A stretch of 64,000 nt of DNA from Thermodesulfobacteriota bacterium (GCA_035559815.1 DATMAT010000019.1:1-64000), one strand, 5' to 3'; shown: positions 35,146-44,091, counted from the stretch's first letter. Notes: generated by a model from the letters alone, not told the origin. Made by a program: numbers and translations.

Positions 35146-35682
35146 ATGAAACCGGATAATTCTACACAATTCAAGAGGCAGTCCGATAACAGGTACTCTT
35201 ACCCCATAGCGGCTATCGTTGTCGGAATGCTCGTAGGCGTCACCATCGGTATCGGAGCCTTCACCTTTGTCTATGCACGAGGCGGGTCGTATCTTACCAA
35301 CGACCCGCTTGCCTGCGCCAACTGCCATGTCATGAACGAGCAATACGATGGCTGGGTTAAGTCAAGCCACAGACAGGTTGCCGTGTGCAATGATTGCCAC
35401 ACCCCCCATAATGTATTGGGCAAGTACACTACCAAGGCTCTAAACGGCTTCCTGCATTCTTACGCTTTTACCACTGGTGACTTTGCCGAGCCTATCCGTA
35501 TCACCGAGCGGAACCGTCGCATCACCGAAGATGCCTGCCGCCACTGCCACCACGACCTGGTTTTGCAAATAGACCATCATAAATCAGCATCACCCCTGCT
35601 CTGCATTAAGTGCCACTCCGGTGTAGGGCACATGGAGTTAGCCAGCGTCGGGAGCGTTCCTCAGAAGGATAAAAATCGGTGA
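35146..35682 (+). CDS. nrfH: Cytochrome c nitrite reductase small subunit NrfH (tetrahaem quinol dehydrogenase)
   Basis: The 178-residue NapC/NirT-type protein has one N-terminal membrane helix (about 20-44). Its four haem motifs are C57ANCH61, C81NDCH85, C131RHCH135 and C153IKCH157. M63 follows the first motif, the unusual Met ligand of NrfH. It takes electrons from menaquinol and hands them to NrfA. It starts 91 bases after the porin gene and ends 13 bases before nrfA. Confidence 0.92.
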   Translation: MKPDNSTQFKRQSDNRYSYPIAAIVVGMLVGVTIGIGAFTFVYARGGSYLTNDPLACANCHVMNEQYDGWVKSSHRQVAVCNDCHTPHNVLGKYTTKALNGFLHSYAFTTGDFAEPIRITERNRRITEDACRHCHHDLVLQIDHHKSASPLLCIKCHSGVGHMELASVGSVPQKDKNR

Positions 35683-35695
35683 AAGGAGGAAAAGA

Positions 35696-37111
35696 ATGGT
35701 CGAGACAAAAACCCCTGGGTCAAAGAAGCGCTCTTTCACGCGTTCACTGGTGCTTGTTATAATCGTGACTGCTATTACCGCTGTGGGTGTAACCGCTCTC
35801 CTGGTAAATATCATGGAGCGTAAGCGCGAGGCCCAGAACCCTTTCTTTCGTGTAGTGGAGATAACCGATGATAGCGTAGACCCGGTGGCTTGGGGAAAGA
35901 ACTTCCCCCTTCAATACGACGGTTATAAGCGGACAGTGGACCAGGAGCGCACCCGCTTTGGCGGCTCGGAAGCCGTGCCCAAAACGCCGACTGATGCTGA
36001 CCCTCGTTCGGTCGTCTCCCAGTCACGGCTTGAGGAGGACCCCAGGCTCAAGATTATGTGGTCGGGCTATGCATTTGCCGTAGACTTCCGTGAAGAGAGG
36101 GGACATGCCTATATGCTCGAGGACCAGACTTTCACCGAGCGGCAAAAGGTCACCAAACAGCCCGGCACCTGTCTCAACTGTCATGCCTCGACCTATGTCG
36201 CCTACAAGAAGGCCGGCGACGGTGATATCTTTAAGGGCTTTGAAAAGATAAACGCAATGCCCTACACCGAGGCCCGGGAGCTGGTAGACCACCCGGTTGC
36301 CTGTATTGACTGCCATGACCCAAAGACCATGGCCCTACGTATCACCAGGCCGGCATTCATCGAGGGGATGACTGCACTCAAGGCTTCACAAGGGATTGCC
36401 GACTACGATGTGAACCGGGACGCAACCCGGCAGGAGATGCGCGCCTTTGTTTGCGGCCAGTGCCATGTTGAGTACTACTTCAAGGGAACCGAGAAGCGTT
36501 TGGTTTATCCCTGGCATAAGGGACTAAAGGTGGAGGATATACTTACCTACTACGATGAGGTAGGGCATAAAGACTGGGTTCATGCCGAGACCGGAGCACC
36601 CGTCCTCAAAGCTCAGCATCCGGAGTTCGAGATGTGGAACCAAGGAATACACGCCAGAAACGGAGTGGCCTGCGCCGATTGTCACATGCCCTACATGCGC
36701 GTGGGCGCCCTCAAAATCAGCGACCATCACGTGCGTAGCCCTCTTCTCAACATTAACAATGCCTGCCAGACCTGTCACAGGGCAAGCGAAGAGGAACTTA
36801 AGGACAGGGTAGAAACCATCCAGGCCCGTACATTTGAGATGCGAAACACGGCCATGGATGCCCTAATAGACCTGGTCAACGACATAAAGATAGCCAAGGG
36901 AGGCGGAGCCTCGGACGCAGACCTGGAAGAGGCAAGGGACTACCAGCGGAGGGCGCAGTTCCTTCTCGACTTCGTCGAGGCGGAGAACTCCATGGGTTTT
37001 CACGCCGACCAGGAAGCGGTTAGAATGCTGGGGCAGAGCATTAACTTCTCCCGTTTGGGCCAGGTGAGCCTACGTGATGAGGCCGGTACAAACCGGGCAT
37101 CGGGGGAATGA
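35696..37111 (+). CDS. nrfA: Pentahaem cytochrome c nitrite reductase NrfA
   Basis: The 471 residues have an uncleaved or signal-anchor N-terminal helix (about 15-38). The five haem motifs are C159LNCH163, C203IDCH207, C253GQCH257, C326ADCH330 and C357QTCH361. The first, catalytic haem motif is CxxCH, not the CxxCK of E. coli; such variants are known. The active-site Tyr260 (QCHVEYYF) and His319 (NQGIHA) are present. It reduces nitrite to ammonium by six electrons in the periplasm, with NrfH as donor. AAAGGAGGAAAAGA precedes the ATG. Confidence 0.92.
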   Translation: MVETKTPGSKKRSFTRSLVLVIIVTAITAVGVTALLVNIMERKREAQNPFFRVVEITDDSVDPVAWGKNFPLQYDGYKRTVDQERTRFGGSEAVPKTPTDADPRSVVSQSRLEEDPRLKIMWSGYAFAVDFREERGHAYMLEDQTFTERQKVTKQPGTCLNCHASTYVAYKKAGDGDIFKGFEKINAMPYTEARELVDHPVACIDCHDPKTMALRITRPAFIEGMTALKASQGIADYDVNRDATRQEMRAFVCGQCHVEYYFKGTEKRLVYPWHKGLKVEDILTYYDEVGHKDWVHAETGAPVLKAQHPEFEMWNQGIHARNGVACADCHMPYMRVGALKISDHHVRSPLLNINNACQTCHRASEEELKDRVETIQARTFEMRNTAMDALIDLVNDIKIAKGGGASDADLEEARDYQRRAQFLLDFVEAENSMGFHADQEAVRMLGQSINFSRLGQVSLRDEAGTNRASGE

Positions 37112-37223
37112 TTTCGCTAGCCTATTAAGAATCTGCTTCCACACTCCACCGGAGCCATTTAATGTAGATACCCAATTTTATGCGTTTCTGGATTGTGGCT
37201 GCTCGGCTAAGCTTGGTTGGATG

Positions 37224-37925
37224 TTATAAGTTCCGTTCATTCAATAACCTTTTTGCCATGAGAAATATATCTAAAAACATGTTTCTTGTAAGTTTACCGG
37301 TTTGGGTATTTTGTCTGCTTGGATGATATGATGGGATTAAGATTTTACCGTTGTCGAATTTAATTATTGTCCCATGTTGAAACCGCGGTTGCGGTTTTGG
37401 AATTCTTATTTTTTGACGTTTTAGATTCCCTATGAATGCATCAAAGGCAATTTTCCCAAGGGCAACGACCACTTTTATCTTCTCAAGAAAACCGATTTCT
37501 ACGTCGAGAAAGTACGAACAGTTTCCCAGTTCCCCTTTCGTCGGTTTATTTCCCGGCGGTACACACCTGGCCGCGGCGGTTATATAACAGTTTTTGAGTC
37601 TTAAGCCATCATATCTGTTTTCCGAGTCCGGCTTGCTGGAAAATCCTGCTTGGTAAAGGGTGCTATAGAGAAAATTACCGGAATGATCCCCTGTAAACAT
37701 GCGGCCGGTTCGATTGGAGCCGTGGGCACCTGGAGCAAGCCCGATTATTAAGAGTTCTGCATTATAATCTCCAAAACCGGGTACGGGTTTCCCCCAGTAT
37801 TCCTGGTTTATATATGAGTTGCGCTTTTCTTGTGCAACCTTTTGTCGAAATTCAACCAGCCGTGGACACCTGGAACATAGCACCAGACATGAGTTCATTT
37901 CATCGATACTCTTCCACATTGTCAT
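37224..37925 (-). CDS. Uracil-DNA glycosylase, family 5 (UDGb)-like
   Basis: The 233 residues contain GLAPGAHGSNRTGRMFTGD (motif A with the A-H-G-x-N-R-T-G signature of UDGb) and HPSRQN (motif C). Cys pairs CSRCPRL near the start and RCVPPGNKPTKGELGNC suit the [4Fe-4S] cluster of this superfamily. It excises uracil and some deaminated purines. It is alone on its strand before the primase-helicase gene. Confidence 0.85.
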   Translation of the reverse strand: MTMWKSIDEMNSCLVLCSRCPRLVEFRQKVAQEKRNSYINQEYWGKPVPGFGDYNAELLIIGLAPGAHGSNRTGRMFTGDHSGNFLYSTLYQAGFSSKPDSENRYDGLRLKNCYITAAARCVPPGNKPTKGELGNCSYFLDVEIGFLEKIKVVVALGKIAFDAFIGNLKRQKIRIPKPQPRFQHGTIIKFDNGKILIPSYHPSRQNTQTGKLTRNMFLDIFLMAKRLLNERNL

Positions 37926-38002
37926 TTTTATTTTGAAGTCCCCGGTAAAGTATAAAAGATTTCTACGATTTCTATGAATATTAAAGAGTTAACGGAGAAC
38001 CC

Positions 38003-38206
38003 TTAGCATGATTTAGAGCGATTCCTGTGTTCTTTGGGATTATCCGTATCAAAATCAATCCACCTTTTACCGCTTCCATTCTTAATGCGCTCAGAAAAAT
38101 GTTTACCCAGTTCAATACTCCAGAAGAATTTCGGGGTAAACTCATTATTTTGGAAGCAACTACATTTCGTGCATGGGGGGAGAAACACCCGGGAGCGGGT
38201 AAGCAT
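38003..38206 (-). CDS. Small CxxC ORF following the primase-helicase
   Basis: Sixty-seven codons overlapping the end of the helicase gene by 47 bases, same strand and a different frame. The product has PPCTKCSCFQNNEFTPKF and a charged tail (KHFSERIKNGSGKRWIDFD), which looks like real protein with a possible zinc knuckle. A GTG at 38188 could also start it. Unknown function; it may be a helper of the neighbour or the leftover end of a longer gene. Confidence 0.45.
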   Translation of the reverse strand: MLTRSRVFLPPCTKCSCFQNNEFTPKFFWSIELGKHFSERIKNGSGKRWIDFDTDNPKEHRNRSKSC

Positions 38207-40358
38207 ATTTCAATATTTTATTATAATACCTCTGCCTTTTTTTAAACAACTTTTCTAAAAAATCAATATGCTTATCCCGGTAGTCGTAAATTATTTTTAT
38301 CTTCCCATCACCATGTTGTATTCTTCCCAAATACTGAATGAGTTTGCCCTCGAACGCAAACGGGTAAACCAAGAATAGACAATCAAGGGTATGAAAATCG
38401 GAGCCTTCCCCTACGAGCTGGCCGGTTGCAAGGAGAATTTGAAAATTGCCCGAATTAATTTGTTTTATACTATCCCGTCTTTTCCGGTTCGGTAAGTCTC
38501 CGGTTAAAGCAATTACCTCAAAATCACGCCTCAAATAATGATTCAAAACTTCTACATGTTCTCTTCTCTCGGTTAATACAAGACATTTGTAGCCGTCTTT
38601 GACCCTCTGGGCAACGTCGTTGCGGATGAGAAGGTTTCTCGATGAGTCGAATATTAACATTTTAGCAAGCAAAGGGAAATCGTTGTTTTTGATCGTGAAC
38701 GGAAGGTTAAAATTAGTATCCCGAATTGATACCTCAAGTTTGGCGGATGGTTCTCCGCCGATTTGGTTGTAGTCTCTCGGTACTTCATAAATAATATTTC
38801 CTAGATAAATAAAAATTAACTTTTCGTCATTGTGCTTCCTCTTAGGGGTGGCGGTGAGTCCATATAAATAATAAGGGTTAAACTTAACAATCACTTGGCG
38901 GAACATTTGTGCGGGAATATGATGGCATTCGTCAACCAATATGAGACCGAATTGTGAAGAAAGATCTTCGAGGTTTTTCATTTTATTCAAGGTTTGTATC
39001 ATGGCGATGGTTATTGGGAACTTCGGTGATTTCTTGTTAGAAGCAAACTGGCCGATATCTTTTTTCGGTATTTGTAAAAAATTACTTATGCGTTCGGCCC
39101 ATTGATTAAAAATCTCTCTCCGGTGAACGAGAATCAAAGTTGGCTGAGCCTTACGTGCGATTAACTCTAGCCCCATAACCGTCTTTCCAGAGCCGGGGGG
39201 TGAAACAAGGACCCCTTGATGCTTGTCGTCAAAAGCGTCTACGGCCAATTTTTGATAATCGAAAAGGCGAAATGAGGTCTTATAGTTCACTTGTTCAAAT
39301 TTTTGTCGTTTATCCTCTATCTCATAATGAATATTGTACCTTCCAAGGTATTCAAGGAGTTCCTCAAGAAAACCACGTGGAATAATCACATTTCGATCAT
39401 CGTGGGAAATCATCTTAAAATATTTTTCGGTTCCAAATGTGGACAATCCCATCTTTTGTTTGATAAGGAACTCTGAATTCAAAAAGTTAAGATTCTCTGC
39501 AAGAAAATGGCACAAGTCCTTTGTAATCTTGGCTTTAGGGATAAAAATCTGCTCGGCTATGACGATCGGTATTTCTTTGACATCATGCTTTGGGCCGATT
39601 GTTTGTTTCCTTTGGGTAAAATGGTGGAACAGGGTATCAAGTTTAGTTATCGATATCTTTTTCACAGAATGTAGAAACTTCCACTGGTCCTGGTAGGGTT
39701 TAAAACTATTTTCTGGGTCAAGAAAAACTGTATTTCCTAATTTTCTTGCCTGTCCCTGGAGAGGCAGCGCAATTAGATTCCCAAATCCTTTCTTACTCAG
39801 GTAATCTTGGTTTGGAAAGAGCCTGTCAAAGCTATCTTCTCTCTCAAATTCACCTATAATTCCCGTCTCTTTCAACAGGTGAAGGAACACTTTTCGGCTT
39901 TTATAAGCAGGATAGTTCACCTCGAAGAACCACCATATGTGGCCGCCTATTCCCGATCGAGACCGTTCTACATAGCTAGGGATGTCATACTCTTTACATT
40001 TTTTAAGTAATCTCTCAACTGGCTGAAGCCAAAGATCTCCATCAAAATCTGCGGCAACAAGGTATGAAGAATTATCTATCAGTAAAGGATAGATGCCGAT
40101 AGTTCTTCTTCCTATCAAATGCTCTTCGATAATGGAATCAGTAAGCTTCAGGTATCCGCGCTCCTGGCAGTATGTGCATTTAAACCTTATTGATCGATCG
40201 CAAAGGCATTTGTCACCGTATTTCTTGGGTAAAGCAATAGGTGAGTATCCACTAATCGAGCCATCCCACTTCACCCATCTTTGAGCAAACACATCTTGTC
40301 TTCCTTTAAATAAAGAAGTGAAAATTTTGATTTTCTCTTCCTTAGATAAGGCGAACAT
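38160..40358 (-). CDS. TOTE-type archaeo-eukaryotic primase fused to SF2 helicase
   Basis: I place the start at the ATG at 40358 (MFALSKEEK); another ATG exists 24 bases upstream (residue numbers below count from that one). The N-terminal part has VFAQRWVKWDGSISGYSP, a four-Cys zinc site (C59, C61, C69, C72), the catalytic D112-F-D114 (LVAADFDGDLW) and SRSGIGGHIWWFFE. These are the primase signatures of the TOTE conflict-system family. The helicase has PPGSGKT (396-402), DECHH (484-488), GLTATP and QYLGRIQHG, where a Gln replaces the usual Arg of motif VI. Such proteins are tied to mobile elements or defence. It stands directly downstream of tRNA-Arg. Confidence 0.82.
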   Translation of the reverse strand: MFALSKEEKIKIFTSLFKGRQDVFAQRWVKWDGSISGYSPIALPKKYGDKCLCDRSIRFKCTYCQERGYLKLTDSIIEEHLIGRRTIGIYPLLIDNSSYLVAADFDGDLWLQPVERLLKKCKEYDIPSYVERSRSGIGGHIWWFFEVNYPAYKSRKVFLHLLKETGIIGEFEREDSFDRLFPNQDYLSKKGFGNLIALPLQGQARKLGNTVFLDPENSFKPYQDQWKFLHSVKKISITKLDTLFHHFTQRKQTIGPKHDVKEIPIVIAEQIFIPKAKITKDLCHFLAENLNFLNSEFLIKQKMGLSTFGTEKYFKMISHDDRNVIIPRGFLEELLEYLGRYNIHYEIEDKRQKFEQVNYKTSFRLFDYQKLAVDAFDDKHQGVLVSPPGSGKTVMGLELIARKAQPTLILVHRREIFNQWAERISNFLQIPKKDIGQFASNKKSPKFPITIAMIQTLNKMKNLEDLSSQFGLILVDECHHIPAQMFRQVIVKFNPYYLYGLTATPKRKHNDEKLIFIYLGNIIYEVPRDYNQIGGEPSAKLEVSIRDTNFNLPFTIKNNDFPLLAKMLIFDSSRNLLIRNDVAQRVKDGYKCLVLTERREHVEVLNHYLRRDFEVIALTGDLPNRKRRDSIKQINSGNFQILLATGQLVGEGSDFHTLDCLFLVYPFAFEGKLIQYLGRIQHGDGKIKIIYDYRDKHIDFLEKLFKKRQRYYNKILKYAYPLPGVSPPMHEM

Positions 40359-40418
40359 AATAGGAAAGCCTATCCGAATCAAAATTCTTGCTCAAGACCA
40401 ATTTCCTAAGGGATGATG

Positions 40419-40492
40419 CGTCCCCGGCGGGATTTGAACCCACGACCCCAGGATTAGGAATCCTGTGCTCTGTCCTGCTGAGCTACGGGGAC
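40419..40492 (-). tRNA. tRNA-Arg (anticodon CCT)
   Basis: Read leftward: acceptor GTCCCCG pairs with CGGGGAC. The D arm has AGCTCAG, the anticodon stem CAGGA/TCCTG encloses loop TTCCTAA (anticodon CCT), and the T arm has GGTTCAAATCC. CCA is not encoded. It reads codon AGG. Confidence 0.92.
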
Positions 40493-40857
40493 TTTTGAGC
40501 GTGTTTGGATAGTTAAATTAATGTCTAATTGGACTGATAATTGCCCGAATACTTTCTGGCTCTTTGAGGGTTGATTCTACCCAAACCGTACCAGCCCTGC
40601 AAGTTAATGAACTGTTCTGCCTACCGGACGTCGAGTCTCGGTTGCCTGTAAAAGGAGCATATTAGGGGTGGTGCAATAATAATCAGAATTTGAAATTTCA
40701 GGCAATGTTGCATAAATTCTATCTAGAAGTAACTTTAAACGCTGTCATTCTGAGCTGAAGGCGAAGTAAGATGCTTCACTTCGTTCAGCATGACACGATC
40801 TATTAGTTACAACTGGCTAAGGTGGTGTCTATTTAATTAAATCCTAGTTATTATATG
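40493..40857. other. Gap with a GCTTCACTTCGTTCAGCATGAC repeat
   Basis: No gene. At about 40738-40796 an imperfect palindrome (GTCATTCTGAGCTGAAGG.. ..TTCGTTCAGCATGAC) belongs to the same loose family as 4905-4985 and 51825-51875. Confidence 0.5.
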
Positions 40858-41163
40858 TTAATGGACGGGGTATCTTTCGCACTCGTGAATAGTTTTTGTC
40901 AACTTTATGCCCATCATATTGCTAAGTGACCAGACCACCATTCCATCGAGTATTATAATTTCGGTCCCGGTATATGACTGCAGTGATACTCTGCTTTTGG
41001 GGGGAAATACGTTTTCGGACTTGATGGCGATCCCGTTTTCAGAGACATTTAGTGTTTGCGCAAAGAAATAAGAATCGGACACCCCCAGCATAACCCTCTT
41101 CCTGACCGGTATCCTTTCCGAGCGTCTTCTATTTTTCATGTTGACTTCTATCTGATAACTCAT
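40858..41163 (-). CDS. PilZ-domain protein (c-di-GMP-binding type)
   Basis: The 101-residue protein has RRRSERIPVRKRV and NVSENGIAI, the R-x3-R and [DN]-x-S-x2-G motifs of the PilZ beta-barrel. It is a stand-alone receptor-type protein, likely responding to cyclic di-GMP. It is 23 bases downstream of the GAF-domain gene on the same strand. Confidence 0.85.
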   Translation of the reverse strand: MSYQIEVNMKNRRRSERIPVRKRVMLGVSDSYFFAQTLNVSENGIAIKSENVFPPKSRVSLQSYTGTEIIILDGMVVWSLSNMMGIKLTKTIHECERYPVH

Positions 41164-41186
41164 CGGATGATGTGACCCATGTCTAT

Positions 41187-41630
41187 CTAAGCTGACTCGG
41201 CAAGGACGAACGGGAGTGCATTCTCTATAATTCTCTTTACCTTGTCCAAGTCTTCTTCATGAAAGTTTTTTGCCTGCGAAAGTGTCTCTCCCTTCCTTAT
41301 TAACTGGATTACTCCAATCATAGTATCGGCACACGATATAGGGTGGGTCAGCATTTTTTGAATTTTATAAGTACCGTTAAGCCTGGTCAGACAATTCAAG
41401 AAAGTAGCATCCCTTTCTGCGTGAGCATGGTTTGATAAAAACGGTCGCCTGTTGATTATCGACCTTCCGGCGATGCTCTGAGCGTTAACCGGGATGAAGT
41501 TTCCTTTTAATCTAGTCGGATAATCGAATTCCAGCAAGTTGCCGTGTTTGTTTAGTTTAAGGATAAAAACACTTCCCCTCTCCAGGTGTACTTTCTGCAT
41601 AAGCTGATGTTCAAGCTCGCTGTAGTTCAT
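41187..41630 (-). CDS. GAF-domain-like signalling protein
   Basis: The 147 residues form a single GAF-like sensor: ERGSVFILKLNKHGNLLEF, SIAGRSIINRRPFLSNHAH, MLTHPISCADTMIGVIQLIR and a closing helix. There is no output domain. It probably forms an operon with the PilZ gene. Ligand unknown. Confidence 0.7.
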   Translation of the reverse strand: MNYSELEHQLMQKVHLERGSVFILKLNKHGNLLEFDYPTRLKGNFIPVNAQSIAGRSIINRRPFLSNHAHAERDATFLNCLTRLNGTYKIQKMLTHPISCADTMIGVIQLIRKGETLSQAKNFHEEDLDKVKRIIENALPFVLAESA

Positions 41631-41748
41631 ATTGTTTCTTGTACTAAAATAAACTCCGTAGTGCTGACAATGGCAATTGGACTATTGTTTAGTTTTCGAC
41701 GAAAAAAGGGCTTAAGCTGTTGAGGACTCTATTACTTTTGATAGGTCA

Positions 41749-41777
41749 TTGATTTATTTTATTCCTTATTCTATAAT
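41749..41777 (+). promoter_or_regulatory. Sigma-70-type promoter of the 41814 gene
   Basis: TTGATT (41749-41754), 17-base spacer, TATAAT (41772-41777), about 36 bases before the start codon. Confidence 0.6.
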
Positions 41778-41813
41778 CGCATCCCTGATAATTTGATATA
41801 ATGGGTGAAAGTT

Positions 41814-42302
41814 ATGCAAAGAAAATCCTCCTTTGTACATCTGCTTAATCTTCTCATTATCGGGGGTTTAGCTTTTACCGGTGCTTATTTATTGAGGAAT
41901 TCTTCTGATAGTGACGGGATATTTAAACCAAAATCCGCCGGAACAACGGTTGATTCCGGGTCTAAAATAGTAGAGGAGTCTGGCCTAACCTCTACGGATA
42001 ATAATGATGTCGTCAAAGGTAAAATTGTCAATGTCACCATGGTAGAGGGGGAACCGGATGGCCAAGGCACCCGTGGTTATGTCACTGTCAGCGTCTTTGA
42101 CTCGGAGGGCGTCTTGATTTCGATCGCCATCATGGCTGAGACCCCTATATTCAAAAAGACAGGAGAGCTTTTACAAACTGCCTCTTTCGATGATCTTAGT
42201 AGCGGTCAAACCGTGGGTGTAAAGCTCGACCGTCCGGTGCTTCAAACTTCCCCAATCAAGGCAAGGGCGGAAAGGGTGTTGATTCTCGACACCTCGGAAT
42301 AG
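41814..42302 (+). CDS. Membrane-anchored protein of unknown function
   Basis: I start at ATG 41814 because GGGTGAAAGTT precedes it; GTG 41805 is the alternative. The 162-residue product has one membrane helix (about 10-30, LLNLLIIGGLAFTGAYLL), a Ser/Thr/Gly-rich linker and a soluble domain with VKGKIVNVTMVEGEPDGQG and ATYPE-like strands ending VRAERVLILD. It probably faces the periplasm. No family recognised. Confidence 0.6.
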   Translation: MQRKSSFVHLLNLLIIGGLAFTGAYLLRNSSDSDGIFKPKSAGTTVDSGSKIVEESGLTSTDNNDVVKGKIVNVTMVEGEPDGQGTRGYVTVSVFDSEGVLISIAIMAETPIFKKTGELLQTASFDDLSSGQTVGVKLDRPVLQTSPIKARAERVLILDTSE

Positions 42303-42471
42303 TTTTGATGGGTACTTTTAGCGGGAGGGAATCGGTGGAATTTTCCCTCGAATGATTTTAACCTAATTGTGAGTAAAAGCTTGACGATTTAGTCGGGTTG
42401 ACAAGGCTTATCCACTATAAAAGAAAACCATAGATTGATCAGGAATTGCCGGAAAGAGGAGGGTGCATAGC

Positions 42472-42906
42472 ATGGGATTGTTTTCTATATTTTTCGGCGA
42501 AGGTACGATGATTAAAGGAATAGACCACGTAGCTATCATAGTAAGCAACATGGATAAATCAATAGAGTTTTATGGAAAGGTACTTGAGCTAAAGCTACAC
42601 CATGACGGACGGGCGGAGGGTGGAAGTAAAAAATCGTTTCTGGGTACTAAATCAAGGACTTTAATAGCCCTGCTCGAGGATCAAGACCGGGGCAAGGAAG
42701 CGCCCGGGTTGGTACAGGCTGTTGCCCATGTGGCCTTCCGGGTCGACGATGTGGAAAGGGCGAGGGAGGTTCTTAAGGAGAAGGGAGTGGAATTCACCGA
42801 AGAAAAATCGGATGACGGGGGAAAGAAAAAGTCCTATCATTTTCTTGACCCGGATGGGCTGGAGTTGGAGATATATGGCGAAGTCGGACAAAAGGCGGTG
42901 TATTAA
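42472..42906 (+). CDS. VOC-superfamily (glyoxalase/dioxygenase-like) protein
   Basis: The 144 residues contain IDHVAIIVSNMDKSIEFYGK and VAHVAFRVDDVERAREVLKE followed by YHFLDPDGLELEIYG. These are the two beta-alpha-beta3 modules with the H, H and E metal positions of vicinal-oxygen-chelate proteins. GAGGAGGGTGCATAGC supports ATG 42472; an inner ATG at 42508 is possible. Closest in style to methylmalonyl-CoA epimerase or glyoxalase I. Substrate unknown. Confidence 0.8.
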   Translation: MGLFSIFFGEGTMIKGIDHVAIIVSNMDKSIEFYGKVLELKLHHDGRAEGGSKKSFLGTKSRTLIALLEDQDRGKEAPGLVQAVAHVAFRVDDVERAREVLKEKGVEFTEEKSDDGGKKKSYHFLDPDGLELEIYGEVGQKAVY

Positions 42907-42945
42907 TGTAATCCTAATTCGGCGGGGCTAGCGCTTTTTATTACT

Positions 42946-42976
42946 GTAGAGACGACTCGATGGGTCGTCTTCCCCA
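42946..42976. repeat. Degenerate 28-base-type palindrome
   Basis: GTAGAGACGAC and GGTCGTCT pair around TCGATG, but the right end is altered (TCCCCA instead of CTAC). A decayed relative of the copies at 5823 and 57085. Confidence 0.5.
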
Positions 42977-43121
42977 GGGTTGATTTTGGTGTAAAAACCA
43001 AGATGTGATCAAGCAGGCACTGTCTTGTTGAGTCACAACCAACGCAGGAATGCTTCTCACTTTTTTGTCAGAATGACAATTCTAGAAGGCTCATATTGTT
43101 GCAACCCTTAAACCTCAAAAT

Positions 43122-43150
43122 TTGACAATCGGCCGGAAATTAGGCAAAAA
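43122..43150 (+). promoter_or_regulatory. Possible promoter of rplU-rpmA
   Basis: TTGACA at 43122-43127 with an A-rich -10 near 43145-43150. The -10 is weak. Confidence 0.35.
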
Positions 43151-43181
43151 TTAAACTGTTTTTAATTTGGGAGGCATAATC

Positions 43182-43496
43182 ATGCAGGCAGTTATAAGAA
43201 CCGGAGGAAAGCAGTATAGAGTAAAACCGGGCGATGTGATCAATGTGGAAAAAATCAGCGGAAACCGGGGGGACACCGTTGAATTCAGCGAAGTGCTCAT
43301 GGTTTCTGATGATGAGGGTGCAGTCAAGATGGGCTCTCCATTGGTCGATAATGCAGCGGTTAAGGGCAGAATTGTCCGTGATGAGAAGGGTAAAAAGGTA
43401 ATTGTGTTCAAGTTTAAGCGGAGAAAAGGGTACAGAAGAAAGAAAGGACATCGTCAAGTTTATACTCGCATCGAGATAACCGACATTGTAAGCTAG
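43182..43496 (+). CDS. rplU: 50S ribosomal protein L21
   Basis: ATG 43182 follows GGGAGGCATAATC. The 104 residues read MQAVIRTGGKQYRVKPGD then FKRRKGYRRKKGHRQVYT, unmistakable for L21. It binds 23S rRNA in the large subunit and is followed after nine bases by rpmA, the common pairing. Confidence 0.97.
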   Translation: MQAVIRTGGKQYRVKPGDVINVEKISGNRGDTVEFSEVLMVSDDEGAVKMGSPLVDNAAVKGRIVRDEKGKKVIVFKFKRRKGYRRKKGHRQVYTRIEITDIVS

Positions 43497-43505
43497 GAGG
43501 GCAAC

Positions 43506-43769
43506 ATGGCTCACAAGAAAGGCGGAGGAAGCACTAGTAACGGAAGAGATAGTATCGGCAGAAGGTTGGGTGTGAAGAAATTTGGGGGGGAAACCGTAAA
43601 ATCGGGCAATATACTGGTCAGGCAGAGAGGAACTAAATATCATCCGGGCAGAAATGTAGGCTTAGGAAGGGATTTTACATTGTTTGCGCTGGTTGACGGT
43701 ACCGTCAAGTTTGAAAGGCTTGGCAAGGATAGAACCAGAGTCACGGTTGAGCCCGGCTCGTCCGGCTAA
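43506..43769 (+). CDS. rpmA: 50S ribosomal protein L27
   Basis: The 87 residues start [16 protein letters not shown] and include [14 protein letters not shown], as in L27. Its flexible N-terminus reaches the peptidyl-transferase centre. There is no Firmicutes-type N-terminal extension. Confidence 0.97.
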   Translation: MAHKKGGGSTSNGRDSIGRRLGVKKFGGETVKSGNILVRQRGTKYHPGRNVGLGRDFTLFALVDGTVKFERLGKDRTRVTVEPGSSG

Positions 43770-44091
43770 GATTTATTTTAATCATATTTGCCGAATCAAT
43801 TATTTTTCTGTCGTTTTTATCTTTTGCTTGATAAAACCCTTACGCGGCTTATTAAAGGTTAAACCTTCCTCAATACTACTAAGGAGTTAACTGTTCTTCT
43901 CGAATTTGATGCTCTCAGATTTTTTGGAAACCTGTTCTTTTTTCTTTACTACTCAGATTTTACTTAGTATTATGAATAGGCCTGAATTCTCTCTTAGTTC
44001 AATGTGGATGCTAAAGAGAATCGTTTTGTTCGACGGACCTGTGCCGGATATTCTAATCGCTTTTTCAAACCGATAAGGGAGGCACTGAAGC
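43770..44091. other. Gap after rpmA
   Basis: A/T-rich, no gene, and no clear terminator hairpin. Promoter elements for the next gene could not be picked with confidence. Confidence 0.35.

Noticed and set aside
37112-40419. Attachment-site duplication of tRNA-Arg flanking the primase-helicase
   Set aside because: I looked for a second copy of the tRNA 3' end downstream of the gene and found none within the window.
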